64,000 bases of DNA from Claveliimonas acetigenes (GCF_025567385.1 NZ_JAOQJU010000016.1:1-64000); one strand, 5' to 3'; shown: positions 34,415-43,504, numbered from the stretch's first letter. Program-made: numbers and translations. Notes: generated by a model from the letters alone, not told the origin.

Positions 34415-35229
34415 TTATTGGAAATAAAAATTTTGACACTGCAAACCACACCTATATTATGGGAATTCTGAATGTAACCCCGGATTCCTTCTCCGATGGC
34501 GGAAAATTCCAAAATCTGGATGCCGCACTAAAACATGCCGGAGAAATGGTCTCTGATGGCGCCGATATTCTGGACGTAGGAGGCGAATCCACAAGACCGG
34601 GGCACTCACAGATTACAGACCAGGAAGAAATAGAACGGGTAGTTCCCGTCATCGAAAGACTAAAACAGGAATTCGACGTTCCTGTCTCTGTTGATACCTA
34701 CAAAAGCGCCGTAGCAGAAGCTGCGCTAACAGCCGGAGCCGACTTAGTCAACGACATCTGGGGGCTGAAATATGATGAACAGATGGCTGCTCTAATCGCC
34801 AGGCACCAGGCTGCCTGCTGCCTGATGCATAACAGAAAGGAAGCCATTTACCAGCAGTTTCTGCCGGATTTCCTGAATGATATGGAAGAATGCATACGAC
34901 TTGCCAAAGCTGCCGGAATCTCCGATGACAAGATTATTCTGGATCCTGGTGTAGGATTTGGCAAAAATTACGAAATGAACCTTGAAATCATCCGCAAAAT
35001 TGATTGCATGCACCGGCTGGGATACCCGGTCTTACTGGGAACCTCACGAAAATCCGTCATTGGCCTAACTCTGGACCTTCCTGCCGACCAAAGAGAAGAA
35101 GGAACTCTTGTCACCACCGTTTATGGAATAACCAAGGGATGCTCTTTCGTCAGAGTACATGACGTACGCGCTAACCGCCGCGCTATCCAGATGACAGAAG
35201 CAATATTGCGGGAACATTCTGTGAATTAA
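34411..35229 (+). CDS. folP: Dihydropteroate synthase
   Basis: Joins 6-hydroxymethyl-dihydropterin pyrophosphate with p-aminobenzoate; the sulfonamide target. 272 residues of TIM-barrel type: IMGILNVTPDSFSDGGKF, ILDVGGESTRPGHSQI, VSVDTYKSAVAEAAL, VNDIWGL, ILDPGVGFGKNYEMN, LLGTSRKSVIG and the C-terminal VRVHDV. Coupled to the HD gene by a 4-bp overlap; folBK follows after 10 bp. Confidence 0.97.
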   Translation: MIIGNKNFDTANHTYIMGILNVTPDSFSDGGKFQNLDAALKHAGEMVSDGADILDVGGESTRPGHSQITDQEEIERVVPVIERLKQEFDVPVSVDTYKSAVAEAALTAGADLVNDIWGLKYDEQMAALIARHQAACCLMHNRKEAIYQQFLPDFLNDMEECIRLAKAAGISDDKIILDPGVGFGKNYEMNLEIIRKIDCMHRLGYPVLLGTSRKSVIGLTLDLPADQREEGTLVTTVYGITKGCSFVRVHDVRANRRAIQMTEAILREHSVN

Positions 35230-35239
35230 GGAGAATATC

Positions 35240-36058
35240 ATGGATAAAATTAAGATTAAAAACCTGGAAGTTTTCGCTAAACATGGCGTTTTCCCGGAAG
35301 AAAATACCCTAGGACAAAAATTTCTTGTTTCGGCAATCCTTTACACCGATACCCGCGAAGCGGGACTGACCGATGACCTGACAGCTTCCATTCATTATGG
35401 GGAAACCTGCCAATTTATCCAACACTTCCTTCAAGAACATACTTATCAATTAATTGAACGTGCAGCAGAAGCTCTTGCAGAGACATTGCTTCTAAATACC
35501 CCGAGGCTAGAACGGATTTGCCTGGAAATCAAAAAACCATGGGCGCCAATCGGCATGTCCCTGGAGACCGTCTCCATAGAAATCGAACGCTGCTGGCACA
35601 CAGCTTACATTGCACTAGGTTCTAACATGGGTGACAAAGAAGGATATCTAAACCAGGCCGTTCATGCTCTGGGCGAAACCCCGGGCTGCAAAGTAACAAA
35701 ACTCTCTTCCTTCCTTGTGACAGAGCCTTATGGAGTCACCGATCAAGACCAATTCCTGAATGGCTGCCTGGAACTGCGCACACTGTTGACTCCGGAAGAA
35801 CTTTTAAACAGAGTGCATCAGATTGAACAGAATGCCGGGCGAGAGAGAATTCTCCGCTGGGGACCGCGAACCCTGGATCTGGATATTATATTTTATGACG
35901 ATCTTCTCCTGAATACAGAAAACTTATGTATCCCGCATGTCGAGATGCATAAAAGAGAATTTGTATTAAAACCACTATGTGAAATCGCACCATATAAAAG
36001 ACATCCCGGAAACCAAAAAACCGTATACGAAATGCTGGAAGAACTGAAAATATCCTGA
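35240..36058 (+). CDS. folBK: Bifunctional dihydroneopterin aldolase / HPPK
   Basis: A fused enzyme of 272 residues. Residues 1 to about 115 are FolB (IKNLEVFAKHGVFPEENTLG, DDLTASIHYGETC, LEIKKPWAPIGMSLETVSIE), which splits dihydroneopterin. Residues about 117-272 are FolK (TAYIALGSNMGDKEGYLNQA, GRERILRWGPRTLDLDIIFY, IPHVEMHKREFVLKPLCEI), which pyrophosphorylates hydroxymethyl-dihydropterin for FolP. Such fusions are common in clostridia. AAGGAG precedes ATG 35240. Last gene of the operon. Confidence 0.96.
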   Translation: MDKIKIKNLEVFAKHGVFPEENTLGQKFLVSAILYTDTREAGLTDDLTASIHYGETCQFIQHFLQEHTYQLIERAAEALAETLLLNTPRLERICLEIKKPWAPIGMSLETVSIEIERCWHTAYIALGSNMGDKEGYLNQAVHALGETPGCKVTKLSSFLVTEPYGVTDQDQFLNGCLELRTLLTPEELLNRVHQIEQNAGRERILRWGPRTLDLDIIFYDDLLLNTENLCIPHVEMHKREFVLKPLCEIAPYKRHPGNQKTVYEMLEELKIS

Positions 36059-36095
36059 CAATCAATAAAATATCGGGTAATTCACAAGACAAGAT

Positions 36096-36126
36096 GTCTG
36101 TCTTATTGTATACGGATAAGACAGAC
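36096..36126 (+). terminator. Hairpin after the folate operon (possible terminator)
   Basis: An 11-bp perfect stem, GTCTGTCTTAT (36096-36106) with ATAAGACAGAC (36116-36126). It is followed by a pyrimidine tract rather than a clean T run, so termination is plausible but not certain. The rest of 36059-36313 shows no convincing gene. Confidence 0.5.
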
Positions 36127-36313
36127 GATCTCATTCCCTCTCTTTAGATAAGAACTGTACCGATTGATACACAAGCTGCGAATGAAGCTTAAGAAATTCT
36201 GATAAACCGCTCCCCCTTTTATCGTGTCAACATAATAGCACATATGTAAACATAATTCAATAGACTGTCTCTTGAAAAAAGGCTTCATTTTGTTGCCTCT
36301 TACCGCCCGATCA

Positions 36314-36937
36314 TCAGTGAACAAACCATCGCCAATTATAGAGGAAAAATCTTCCTAGGACAGCACATACCATGTACATCATAACTTCCCAGGGTCTCAG
36401 TGAAAAATCCACTACTTTCTTTTTCTTAAATATTTTCATAAAACCGAGCCAGATACCATAGCCAACTATAGCGCCAAGCACATTCATAAGCAAATCATTA
36501 ATATCACTACAGCGCCGATTGAAAAGCTGACCCAATTCAATCGCCAGAGAAAATAAGAATCCCGCTGCTGCCACTTTCCACAAAGACCGATATCCTTTCC
36601 AGATAAAAGGAAGCAAAAACCCCAGCGGCATAAACATAATCACATTCAATATATAAGTTATGGCTCCTTCTGCTGCAAAAGGAATCAAATTAATTTCTTC
36701 CGCACGAATTACCGGATCATAATACGTAACATCCCAGATACTTCCCATACCCGCCACTGACAACGCCATATAAAGATATAGTATAAATATGTACGTCCAA
36801 ACCAAATGCTTCTTTGATACCTTCCTTTTAGGATTCACCCGGTTTTTTACAGCATAAAACTGATATATCATACATGGGATGAACACAGCCAAAAGCGAAT
36901 AGAACTCCATGCACACGTCAATCCATATACCTTTCAC
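36314..36937 (-). CDS. VanZ family membrane protein
   Basis: 207 residues with about five hydrophobic segments. The VanZ pattern is visible: EEINLIPF, ILNVIMFMPLGFLLPFI, AIELGQLFNRRCSDINDLLM and NVLGAIVGYGIWLGF. VanZ gives low-level teicoplanin resistance in the Tn1546 context, but most VanZ-domain proteins are of unknown function, and there are no van genes here. The start is GTG 36937 after GAGGAGG. It is a single gene, convergent with the folate operon. Confidence 0.88.
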   Translation of the reverse strand: MKGIWIDVCMEFYSLLAVFIPCMIYQFYAVKNRVNPKRKVSKKHLVWTYIFILYLYMALSVAGMGSIWDVTYYDPVIRAEEINLIPFAAEGAITYILNVIMFMPLGFLLPFIWKGYRSLWKVAAAGFLFSLAIELGQLFNRRCSDINDLLMNVLGAIVGYGIWLGFMKIFKKKKVVDFSLRPWEVMMYMVCAVLGRFFLYNWRWFVH

Positions 36938-37066
36938 AAATTTCCCCTCCTCTCTTTCCCCGCATCATAGCACAAAGAACAGAAGATTTTGCGAAAGCAT
37001 TTCTTAAAGTTTCTTTAACTTCATATGCCAAAGCACCCTGCCAGATTATCCCCGTCTATTCATCTT

Positions 37067-37839
37067 TTATTGTTCGTACAAAAAACTCATATACTCATAA
37101 ATCTGTGCAAAATCAACCATGCATTCCCCTCCAAAAATAAATACCGGTACTTTAGCATCAAATCCATAAATTAATGGATACTCATCGTGCTCAAAATCAT
37201 AGACAATAATCTGTTTTCTATCCGGATCAACCACCCAGTATTCTCTCACTCCGGCGTTCATATACTTCTCCGTCTTAATGAACATATCTTTCTTTTTCGT
37301 AGATTTTGACAGAATCTCTACAATAAAATCCGGTGCCCCACAGATATATCGATTCCTAACCTTGCTCCTATCACAAACTACCAAAACATCCGGTTGTACT
37401 ATAGTCGTATTATCGCAGTTAAGTTGAACATCCAGCGGAGACACAAAGGGAATGCAGGTTCCTCTCTTTTATTGATATAAGACTTTATCTGCTGCCAAAT
37501 CTCCGCGGCAAGAATCTGATGCACGGAAGTCGGCGATGACATATCATAGACCACGCCATCAATCAATTCCACTCTCCGCTCGTCCGGCAGCGCATAATAG
37601 TCTTCTAATGTGTATTCTCCCTGTTTCTTTACTCTGTATGCTTTCACAGATTCCGAAACCATATTCACATTCTCCTGGAACACTGCTTCCAGTGCCTTAA
37701 GCGTATCATACCTTGGGGACTCCGTTAAACCGGCAAATATCTTCTGTACCGTTCCCAATGGTACTCCCGAAAGCTCTGCAATCTGCTCATTCGTATATCC
37801 CATCTCTTTCTTCTTCGCCCTCATCTCTGTTACAGTCAT
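37067..37839 (-). pseudogene. HTH-Uma2 family protein, frameshifted
   Basis: The N-terminal 60 residues are an XRE/HTH-like DNA-binding domain (KKKEMGYTNEQIAELSGVPL, TVQKIFAGLTESP). A Uma2 (PF05685, PD-(D/E)XK nuclease fold) domain follows: YYALPDERRVELIDGVVYDM, then, in another frame, VQPDVLVVCDRSKV, GAPDFIVEILSKSTKKKD and YMNAGVREYWVVDPD. The frames switch near 37455 (GAGAGGAACC): one base appears missing, since the second frame reads CIPFVSPLDVQL there, the expected Uma2 continuation. Either a real frameshift or a draft sequencing error. Start ATG 37839 has GGGGAGG upstream. Its promoter is overlapped by two 15-bp direct repeats, suggesting autoregulation. Biological role unknown. Confidence 0.8.
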
Positions 37840-37867
37840 AGAAACCTCCCCACTAATAGTTTCCATA

Positions 37868-37914
37868 ATTATATTTCTTTTATTTCCATTTGTCAACCGT
37901 TTTATTTCCATTTG
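37868..37914 (-). promoter_or_regulatory. Consensus promoter with two direct-repeat operators for the HTH-Uma2 gene
   Basis: Minus strand TTGACA (37891-37896), 17 bp, TATAAT (37868-37873). The 15-mer TTTTATTTCCATTTG (plus strand) occurs at 37878-37892 and again at 37900-37914. The copies are 22 bp apart, about two helical turns, and flank or overlap the -35. This arrangement fits repression by the gene's own HTH domain. Confidence 0.75.
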
Positions 37915-37981
37915 GTTGCTTTACCATTTCCACTATAATCTCTGAAACCGTCACTTTTTCTGCTCCTTATCATAATATCAT

Positions 37982-38030
37982 AAAAAAATGCTATGCAATC
38001 GGCTAACCTTTTGCATAGCATTTTTATTTT
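37982..38030 (-). terminator. Terminator of nifJ (bidirectional shape)
   Basis: A 15-bp stem, AAAAATGCTATGCAA (37984-37998) / TTGCATAGCATTTTT (38011-38025), with A and T tracts on both sides, 11 bp past the nifJ stop codon. Confidence 0.9.
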
Positions 38031-38036
38031 TAATTC

Positions 38037-41000
38037 TTATTCTTCTGCACCGTACAGTGCTACCAGTTTCTTCAGATAATCATATCTTTCCATAGCCTCA
38101 GCCTCATTCTTAGCGAAGAGCTTCTCAGCCTTTTCTGGATTAGCTCTCTTGAGAGCGTTGTAACGAACTTCGCCATCAAGGAATGCCTGGTATCCTTCCT
38201 GCTTAGGCTCTTTGCTGTCAAGTGAGAATTTAGCTCCCTCAGCTGCAGGATTGAACCGGAAATTATTCCAGTATCCACACTCTACTGCCAATGCTTCCTC
38301 GGTCTGAGCCTTGCTCATACCTTTCTTAATACCATGGTTGATACATGGAGCGTAAGCAATAATGAGTGATGGTCCCGGATATGCCTCAGCCTCTGCAATT
38401 GCCTTTACAGTCTGATTGAAATCAGCACCCATAGCAATCTGTGCTACGTATACATAACCGTAACTCATAGCAATACCTGCAAGGTCTTTCTTCTTAGTCT
38501 CTTTTCCGCCTGCTGCAAACTGAGCCGTAGCTCCTGTCTTCGTAGCCTTGGAGGACTGTCCGCCTGTATTAGAATAAACCTCAGTATCAAATACCATGAC
38601 ATTGATGTCTTCACCACTTGCCAGCACGTGGTCTACACCGCCGAAACCGATATCATAAGCCCATCCGTCACCACCGAAAATCCACTGGGATTTCTTAGCA
38701 AGGAAGTCTTTATTATTGATAATGTCTCTGCATACGTCACAATCAACACCTTCCAGCGCAGCAACCAGCTTGTCCGCTGCATCTCCATTAGAAGCGCCGC
38801 AATTAAATGTATCAAGATATTCCTGGCAAGCCGCCTTAACTTCAGCCGTAGCACATTCTGCATCGGAAGCAAGAATTGTCTCAACCTGAGCTTTCATTCT
38901 CTTTCTGATTGCCTTCTGGGCAAGCAGCATACCATAACCAAACTCAGCATTATCCTCAAACAAGGAATTCGCCCATGCCGGTCCTTTACCTTCCGGAGTT
39001 ACCGTATATGGTGTAGACGGTGAAGAGTTACCCCAGATAGAAGAACATCCGGTTGCATTCGCAATATACATTCTGTCACCGAACAACTGTGTAATTAATT
39101 TAGCATAAGGTGTCTCACCACATCCTGCACATGCGCCTGAGAACTCAAGAAGCGGCTGCTTAAACTGGCTTCCCTTAACGGTCTCTGGTTTGAATTTGGC
39201 AATGACTTCTGGTTTAACAGGAATCTCTCTTCCAAAGTCAAATACCTCCTGAGAAGCCACATTTGCTTCCATATTTTCCATAACGAGAGCCTTCTCGCCC
39301 TTCTTGCCAGGACATACATTCGCACAGGAACCACAGCCTGTACAATCAAGCGCAGATACTGTGATTGCAAACTTCATACCCGGCATACCAATCATATCGA
39401 TAGCCTTTGTTCCTTCCGGAGCATTAGCCAGCTCTTCTTCTGTAAGCGCTACCGGACGGATGACAGCATGCGGACATACATATGCACAACGGTTACACTG
39501 GATACAGTTCTCTGATTTCCATACCGGAATATCTACTGCAATACCACGTTTCTCATATGCAGAAGCGCCGGATGGTGTAGAACCATCTACATAATCATTG
39601 AACGCTGATACCGGAAGTGAATTACCTTCCTGTGCATTCACCTTAGCCTGGATATTCTTAACGAAGTCAACAACATCTTCTCTTCCACCCTTAACTTCTG
39701 GTGAGAATAATCCTTCATCTTCACAAGATTTCCATGAATCCGGAACCGTTACTTCTACAACCTGCTTAGCGCCTGCATCGATTGCATCATAGTTCATCTG
39801 TACAATCTTGTCGCCTTTTCTTCCATAAGTAGCCTTCGCTGCTTTCTTCATCAAATCAATAGCTTCTTCTTCCGGAATGATAGAAGCAAGCTTAAAGAAT
39901 GCTGACTGAAGAACTGTATTGATACGTCCGCCAAGTCCGATCTCTTTACCAATCTTGATACCATCAATTGTATAGAACTTAATATTATGATCTGCAATGT
40001 AAGCTTTTACCTGTCCCGGCAGATGCTTCTCAAGACCTTCCATATCCCATGGGCAGTTCAAAAGGAATGTACCGCCGTCTACCAATTCCTGAACCATGTT
40101 GTATTTATTTACATAAGAAGGATTGTGACATGCAACAAAGTTAGCCTGGTGAATCAAATAAGTAGATTTAATCGGGCTCTTACCAAAACGTAAATGAGAC
40201 ATTGTTACACCGCCGGACTTCTTAGAGTCATAATCAAAGTAAGCCTGTGCATACATATCCGTGTTATCACCGATAATCTTAATAGAGTTCTTATTTGCAC
40301 CAACAGTACCGTCTGCTCCAAGTCCCCAGAACTTACAGTTGATCGTTCCTTCCGGAGTTGTAACCAGAGGTGCTCCAACCTCAAGAGAAAGATTCGTCAC
40401 ATCATCTTCAATACCGATTGTAAATCTTGCTTTTTCTGTATTGTTAAATACTGCAACAATCTGAGCAGGTGTCGTATCTTTGGATCCTAATCCGTAACGT
40501 CCGCAATTAATCGGAACTGCATCGAACTTGGAACCCTTTAATGCAGAAACAACATCCAGGTATAACGGTTCTCCCTGTGCTCCCGGTTCTTTTGTTCTGT
40601 CAAGAACATTAATAACCTTAACCGTATCCGGAATTGCATCAATAAGCGCCTGTGCACAGAACGGTCTGTAAAGACGTACCTTAACAACGCCGACCTTCTC
40701 ACCTGCAGCCATCATGTAATCAATCGTCTCTTCAATCGTATCACATACAGAACCCATTGCTACAATAACCTTTTCTGCATCTTCTGCACCGTAATAATTA
40801 AAGAGCTTGTAATTTGTACCAATCTTAGCATTCACCTTGTCCATGTACTCCTGTACGATTGCAGGCATTGCATCATAGTACGGGTTACATGCTTCTCTTG
40901 CCTGGAAGAAGATGTCCGGATTCTGAGCGGAACCTCTCTGACATGGATGATTCGGATTCAATGCATGCTTTCTGAATGCATCGATTGCATCCATATCTAC

Positions 41001-41582
41001 CAAATCCTTCAGATCTTCATAATCCCATGTCTCAATCTTCTGGATTTCATGAGATGTACGGAAACCATCGAAGAAATTAATAAACGGAAGTTTGCCTTTC
41101 AGTGCTGCACAGTGTGCAACCGGTGTCAGGTCCATTACCTCCTGTACGCTGGACTCACAGAGCATCGCAGCTCCTGTCTGACGACAGGCATATACATCAG
41201 AGTGATCTCCGAAAATGGATAACGCATGGCTTGCAAGGGCACGGGCAGATACATGAAATACACCCGGCAGCTGCTCACCTGCTACTTTATATAAGTTAGG
41301 AATCATAAGGAGTAATCCCTGAGATGCCGTAAATGTCGTCGTTAAAGCTCCCGCTGCCAGCGAACCGTGTACAGCGCCCGCCGCGCCTGCCTCTGACTGC
41401 ATCTCGGTTACCTGAACGGTCTGTCCAAAAATATTCTTTCTGCCTTCGGTAGCCCACTCATCCACATGCTCCGGCATAACGGATGACGGGGTAATCGGGT
41501 AAATAGCTGCAACTTCAGTATAAGCATATGACGCATGAGCCGCAGCCTGATTACCATCCATGGTCTTCATTTTTCTTGCCAT
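38037..41582 (-). CDS. nifJ: Pyruvate:ferredoxin (flavodoxin) oxidoreductase
   Basis: Oxidative decarboxylation of pyruvate to acetyl-CoA with transfer of electrons to ferredoxin, central to anaerobic fermentation. 1181 residues in one chain. N-terminal pyrimidine-binding domain (AAIYPITPSSVMPEHVDEWA), gamma domain, two 4Fe-4S motifs (CIQCNRCAYVCPHAVIRP and CTGCGSCANVCPG), and a C-terminal TPP domain with FSGACAGCGETPYAKL and FGGDGWAYDIGFGGVDHVL plus the further cluster Cys. ATG 41582 follows GGAGG; the frame is open to 41627 without a better site. It has its own promoter and terminator. Confidence 0.98.
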   Translation of the reverse strand: MARKMKTMDGNQAAAHASYAYTEVAAIYPITPSSVMPEHVDEWATEGRKNIFGQTVQVTEMQSEAGAAGAVHGSLAAGALTTTFTASQGLLLMIPNLYKVAGEQLPGVFHVSARALASHALSIFGDHSDVYACRQTGAAMLCESSVQEVMDLTPVAHCAALKGKLPFINFFDGFRTSHEIQKIETWDYEDLKDLVDMDAIDAFRKHALNPNHPCQRGSAQNPDIFFQAREACNPYYDAMPAIVQEYMDKVNAKIGTNYKLFNYYGAEDAEKVIVAMGSVCDTIEETIDYMMAAGEKVGVVKVRLYRPFCAQALIDAIPDTVKVINVLDRTKEPGAQGEPLYLDVVSALKGSKFDAVPINCGRYGLGSKDTTPAQIVAVFNNTEKARFTIGIEDDVTNLSLEVGAPLVTTPEGTINCKFWGLGADGTVGANKNSIKIIGDNTDMYAQAYFDYDSKKSGGVTMSHLRFGKSPIKSTYLIHQANFVACHNPSYVNKYNMVQELVDGGTFLLNCPWDMEGLEKHLPGQVKAYIADHNIKFYTIDGIKIGKEIGLGGRINTVLQSAFFKLASIIPEEEAIDLMKKAAKATYGRKGDKIVQMNYDAIDAGAKQVVEVTVPDSWKSCEDEGLFSPEVKGGREDVVDFVKNIQAKVNAQEGNSLPVSAFNDYVDGSTPSGASAYEKRGIAVDIPVWKSENCIQCNRCAYVCPHAVIRPVALTEEELANAPEGTKAIDMIGMPGMKFAITVSALDCTGCGSCANVCPGKKGEKALVMENMEANVASQEVFDFGREIPVKPEVIAKFKPETVKGSQFKQPLLEFSGACAGCGETPYAKLITQLFGDRMYIANATGCSSIWGNSSPSTPYTVTPEGKGPAWANSLFEDNAEFGYGMLLAQKAIRKRMKAQVETILASDAECATAEVKAACQEYLDTFNCGASNGDAADKLVAALEGVDCDVCRDIINNKDFLAKKSQWIFGGDGWAYDIGFGGVDHVLASGEDINVMVFDTEVYSNTGGQSSKATKTGATAQFAAGGKETKKKDLAGIAMSYGYVYVAQIAMGADFNQTVKAIAEAEAYPGPSLIIAYAPCINHGIKKGMSKAQTEEALAVECGYWNNFRFNPAAEGAKFSLDSKEPKQEGYQAFLDGEVRYNALKRANPEKAEKLFAKNEAEAMERYDYLKKLVALYGAEE

Positions 41583-41638
41583 TTTAATTGTTCCTCCTTC
41601 ATTAATCAGAATTAAAATAATTCTCAACGTGTATAATT

Positions 41639-41667
41639 ATTATAGTCCTTAACCTATGAAAAGTCTA
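41639..41667 (-). promoter_or_regulatory. Promoter of nifJ
   Basis: Minus strand TAGACT (41662-41667), 17 bp, TATAAT (41639-41644), about 57 bp before the start codon. The 376-bp gap 41583-41958 holds this promoter and the promoter/leader of the divergent SNF transporter. Confidence 0.55.
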
Positions 41668-41784
41668 GTGCTTCCTACCTTTATTTTGTTCGTTTTTCCA
41701 TACAAAACAAGCAATGCGGCACTCCTTTCAGAGCCTGGTGCAAGATATTTTTTTAACAATCTTTTGCACTTTCTTAACACAATC

Positions 41785-41813
41785 TTGACATATTTTCACA
41801 TTTGAAGTATAAT
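41785..41813 (+). promoter_or_regulatory. Promoter of SNF transporter gene 1
   Basis: Perfect TTGACA (41785-41790), 17 bp, perfect TATAAT (41808-41813). The start point is expected near 41820. Confidence 0.85.
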
Positions 41814-41819
41814 AAAAAA

Positions 41820-41908
41820 GAGGATTCGGTAGAGTAAAGATGCTCTCACACATAGTGAGCGCATCTTTTTTTATTACAATCCAAAATAGTCGGGGGATAT
41901 TTGGATTG
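41820..41908 (+). promoter_or_regulatory. Leader of SNF transporter 1 with intrinsic terminator and second hairpin
   Basis: The transcript would begin AGAGGATTCGGTAGAGTAAAG. Then a strong hairpin, AGATGC-T-CTCAC (41838-41849) / GTGAG-C-GCATCT (41855-41866), is followed by eight Ts: a complete terminator 90 bp before the start codon. A second 9-bp hairpin, CAATCCAAA (41877-41885) / TTTGGATTG (41900-41908), holds GGGGGA in its loop. Promoter, terminator, gene is the layout of transcription attenuation. It resembles the leader at 43419-43470. Confidence 0.75.
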
Positions 41909-41958
41909 AAGTACAGATATTGAATCTGAAAAAATTATAGAGAGATTGGAGTGTTTTT

Positions 41959-43338
41959 ATGAGTAGCACGGAAAAGAAACCTGCAGCCAATTTTAATTCC
42001 AGATTTGGCTACATCATGGTCGCCGCGGGCGCGGCTATCGGACTCGGAAACATATGGAAATTCCCTTACCTTGCATACGGCGGAGGCGGAGGCGCTTTTA
42101 TTGTGGTCTACATCATTCTCTGTATCGTTCTTGGGCATCCGGTCGTAGAGATGGAATCCGCAATCGGAAGATACGCAAAGACGAACGGTATTGATGCCTT
42201 CGGCGTTGTCAACAAGAAATGGAAATTTGCCGGCTTTATCAACATTGTATGTACCTTCCTGATTGACATGTACTATATCATCGTCAGCGGCTATGTATTG
42301 AAATACGCAGTTGCTTATCTGACAGGCGGAAATTTCGGCGGAGACAGAGAAGCCTACTATATGAACTTCATTTCTGATCCCGTCCAGCCACTGATCTACT
42401 CAGGAATCTTAATGATTATTATCGTACTTCTATTATCAAAGGGAATCACTGAGTTAGTAGAAAAGGTTACGAAAGTAATCATGCCGTTATTATTCGTACT
42501 GCTGCTCATCTGCGGTTTTTGGGCTTTATTCGCATTTGACGGCGCCATTGACGGTTTGAAGTTTTACCTGATTCCTGATTTTTCAAAATTTACATGGAAG
42601 ACCTTTGCCGATGCCTGTATGCAGGTAATGTTCTCTGTCGGTATCGGATGGTCTATTTTCGTAACCCTTGGAGCAAGCATGAGCGACAGCTCAAATATCC
42701 GCAAAGACTCCATGATGGTTACCATTTGTGATACCGCCGTTGCCCTGACGGCCGGATTCGTTATCATTCCTTCTGTTGTGGGAGCCGGATCTGAGATGGC
42801 GGCGGGACCATCCCTCGTATTTCTTGCCATGACAGAAATCTTTTCACAGCTTCCGGGCGGTAATATTTTAGGAGTTTTCTTCTTCACCGCATTGATATTT
42901 GCCGTACTTTCCACCTACTTCACCATCCTGGAGATTCCGGTAAAATGTATCGAAGAAAAATGCCACATTAACCACCGCAAAGCAACCTGGATTACTGCCA
43001 TACTGATTTTCATCGGCGGCATCTTCTGTTCCTTAAGCCAGGGCACCGGACTTCTCAGTGGCGTGAAGCTTCCATGGTGGGCATATGGTTCCGGCGTTGT
43101 ATACTATAATATTTACGATTGGGTTGACTGCTTCTCAGGATATGTTCTTCTTCCTCTCGGCTGCCTCCTGACTGCATTCTATTGCTGCAAAGTATGGGGC
43201 TATAAAGAATATGAAAAAGAACTTACCAAGAATGGCCGGGACGGAAAATTATCGATGTACGACAAGGTAGTTATGACCGTGGCCGTTCCGGTTCTGACCT
43301 TAATCGTTATACTGAACTGTTTTGGATTCATTAAATAA
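41959..43338 (+). CDS. Sodium-dependent amino acid transporter, SNF/NSS family (copy 1)
   Basis: A 459-residue inner-membrane symporter with about 11-12 hydrophobic helices. The N-terminal FGYIMVAAGAAIGLGNIWKF and PYLAYGGGGGAFIVVYI hold the unwound TM1 sodium/substrate site of the LeuT fold. VMFSVGIGWSIFVTLGA and the later FAVLSTYFTILEIPVKC match TM6 and TM8 regions. Bacterial relatives carry tryptophan, tyrosine or other neutral amino acids; the substrate here is unknown. Ribosome site TTGGAG before ATG 41959. The next gene is a close paralogue. Confidence 0.93.
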   Translation: MSSTEKKPAANFNSRFGYIMVAAGAAIGLGNIWKFPYLAYGGGGGAFIVVYIILCIVLGHPVVEMESAIGRYAKTNGIDAFGVVNKKWKFAGFINIVCTFLIDMYYIIVSGYVLKYAVAYLTGGNFGGDREAYYMNFISDPVQPLIYSGILMIIIVLLLSKGITELVEKVTKVIMPLLFVLLLICGFWALFAFDGAIDGLKFYLIPDFSKFTWKTFADACMQVMFSVGIGWSIFVTLGASMSDSSNIRKDSMMVTICDTAVALTAGFVIIPSVVGAGSEMAAGPSLVFLAMTEIFSQLPGGNILGVFFFTALIFAVLSTYFTILEIPVKCIEEKCHINHRKATWITAILIFIGGIFCSLSQGTGLLSGVKLPWWAYGSGVVYYNIYDWVDCFSGYVLLPLGCLLTAFYCCKVWGYKEYEKELTKNGRDGKLSMYDKVVMTVAVPVLTLIVILNCFGFIK

Positions 43339-43384
43339 GCAAAGAGGAAAGCCGTTAAGAAACCGCTAAGTATTCTTCTCTGAC

Positions 43385-43414
43385 TTGACCCTGTAATTCT
43401 TATGGGAATATAAT
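43385..43414 (+). promoter_or_regulatory. Promoter of SNF transporter gene 2
   Basis: TTGACC (43385-43390), 18 bp, TATAAT (43409-43414), between the two paralogous transporter genes, so the second copy has independent expression. Confidence 0.75.
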
Positions 43415-43418
43415 AAGA

Positions 43419-43470
43419 AAGAGGAGTGGTAAAGAGGCTGCTTTCACATCTGTGAGAGCAGCCTCTTTCT
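43419..43470 (+). promoter_or_regulatory. Leader of SNF transporter 2 with terminator-like hairpin
   Basis: The expected transcript begins AGAGGAGTGGTAAAG, then a 17-bp stem with one G-T pair: AAAGAGGCTGCT-TTCAC (43431-43447) / GTGAG-AGCAGCCTCTTT (43452-43468), with a four-base loop. The tip (CTTTCAC...GTGAG-GC) resembles that of the copy 1 hairpin while the lower stems differ with compensating bases. The T-rich tail is short (CTCTTTCTATT). Confidence 0.7.
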
Positions 43471-43504
43471 ATTAACCTAACAGAATAAGTCAGGAGGAAT
43501 GTTA

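Noticed and set aside
36103..36324. 73-codon minus-strand frame after the folate operon
   Set aside because: It overlaps the folate-operon hairpin and the VanZ 3' end, has no ribosome site and no familiar sequence.
41820..41866. Leader of SNF transporter 1 as a TRAP-type (G/U)AG-repeat site
   Set aside because: Only a few GAG/TAG triplets are present, far fewer than the nine to eleven spaced repeats TRAP needs.
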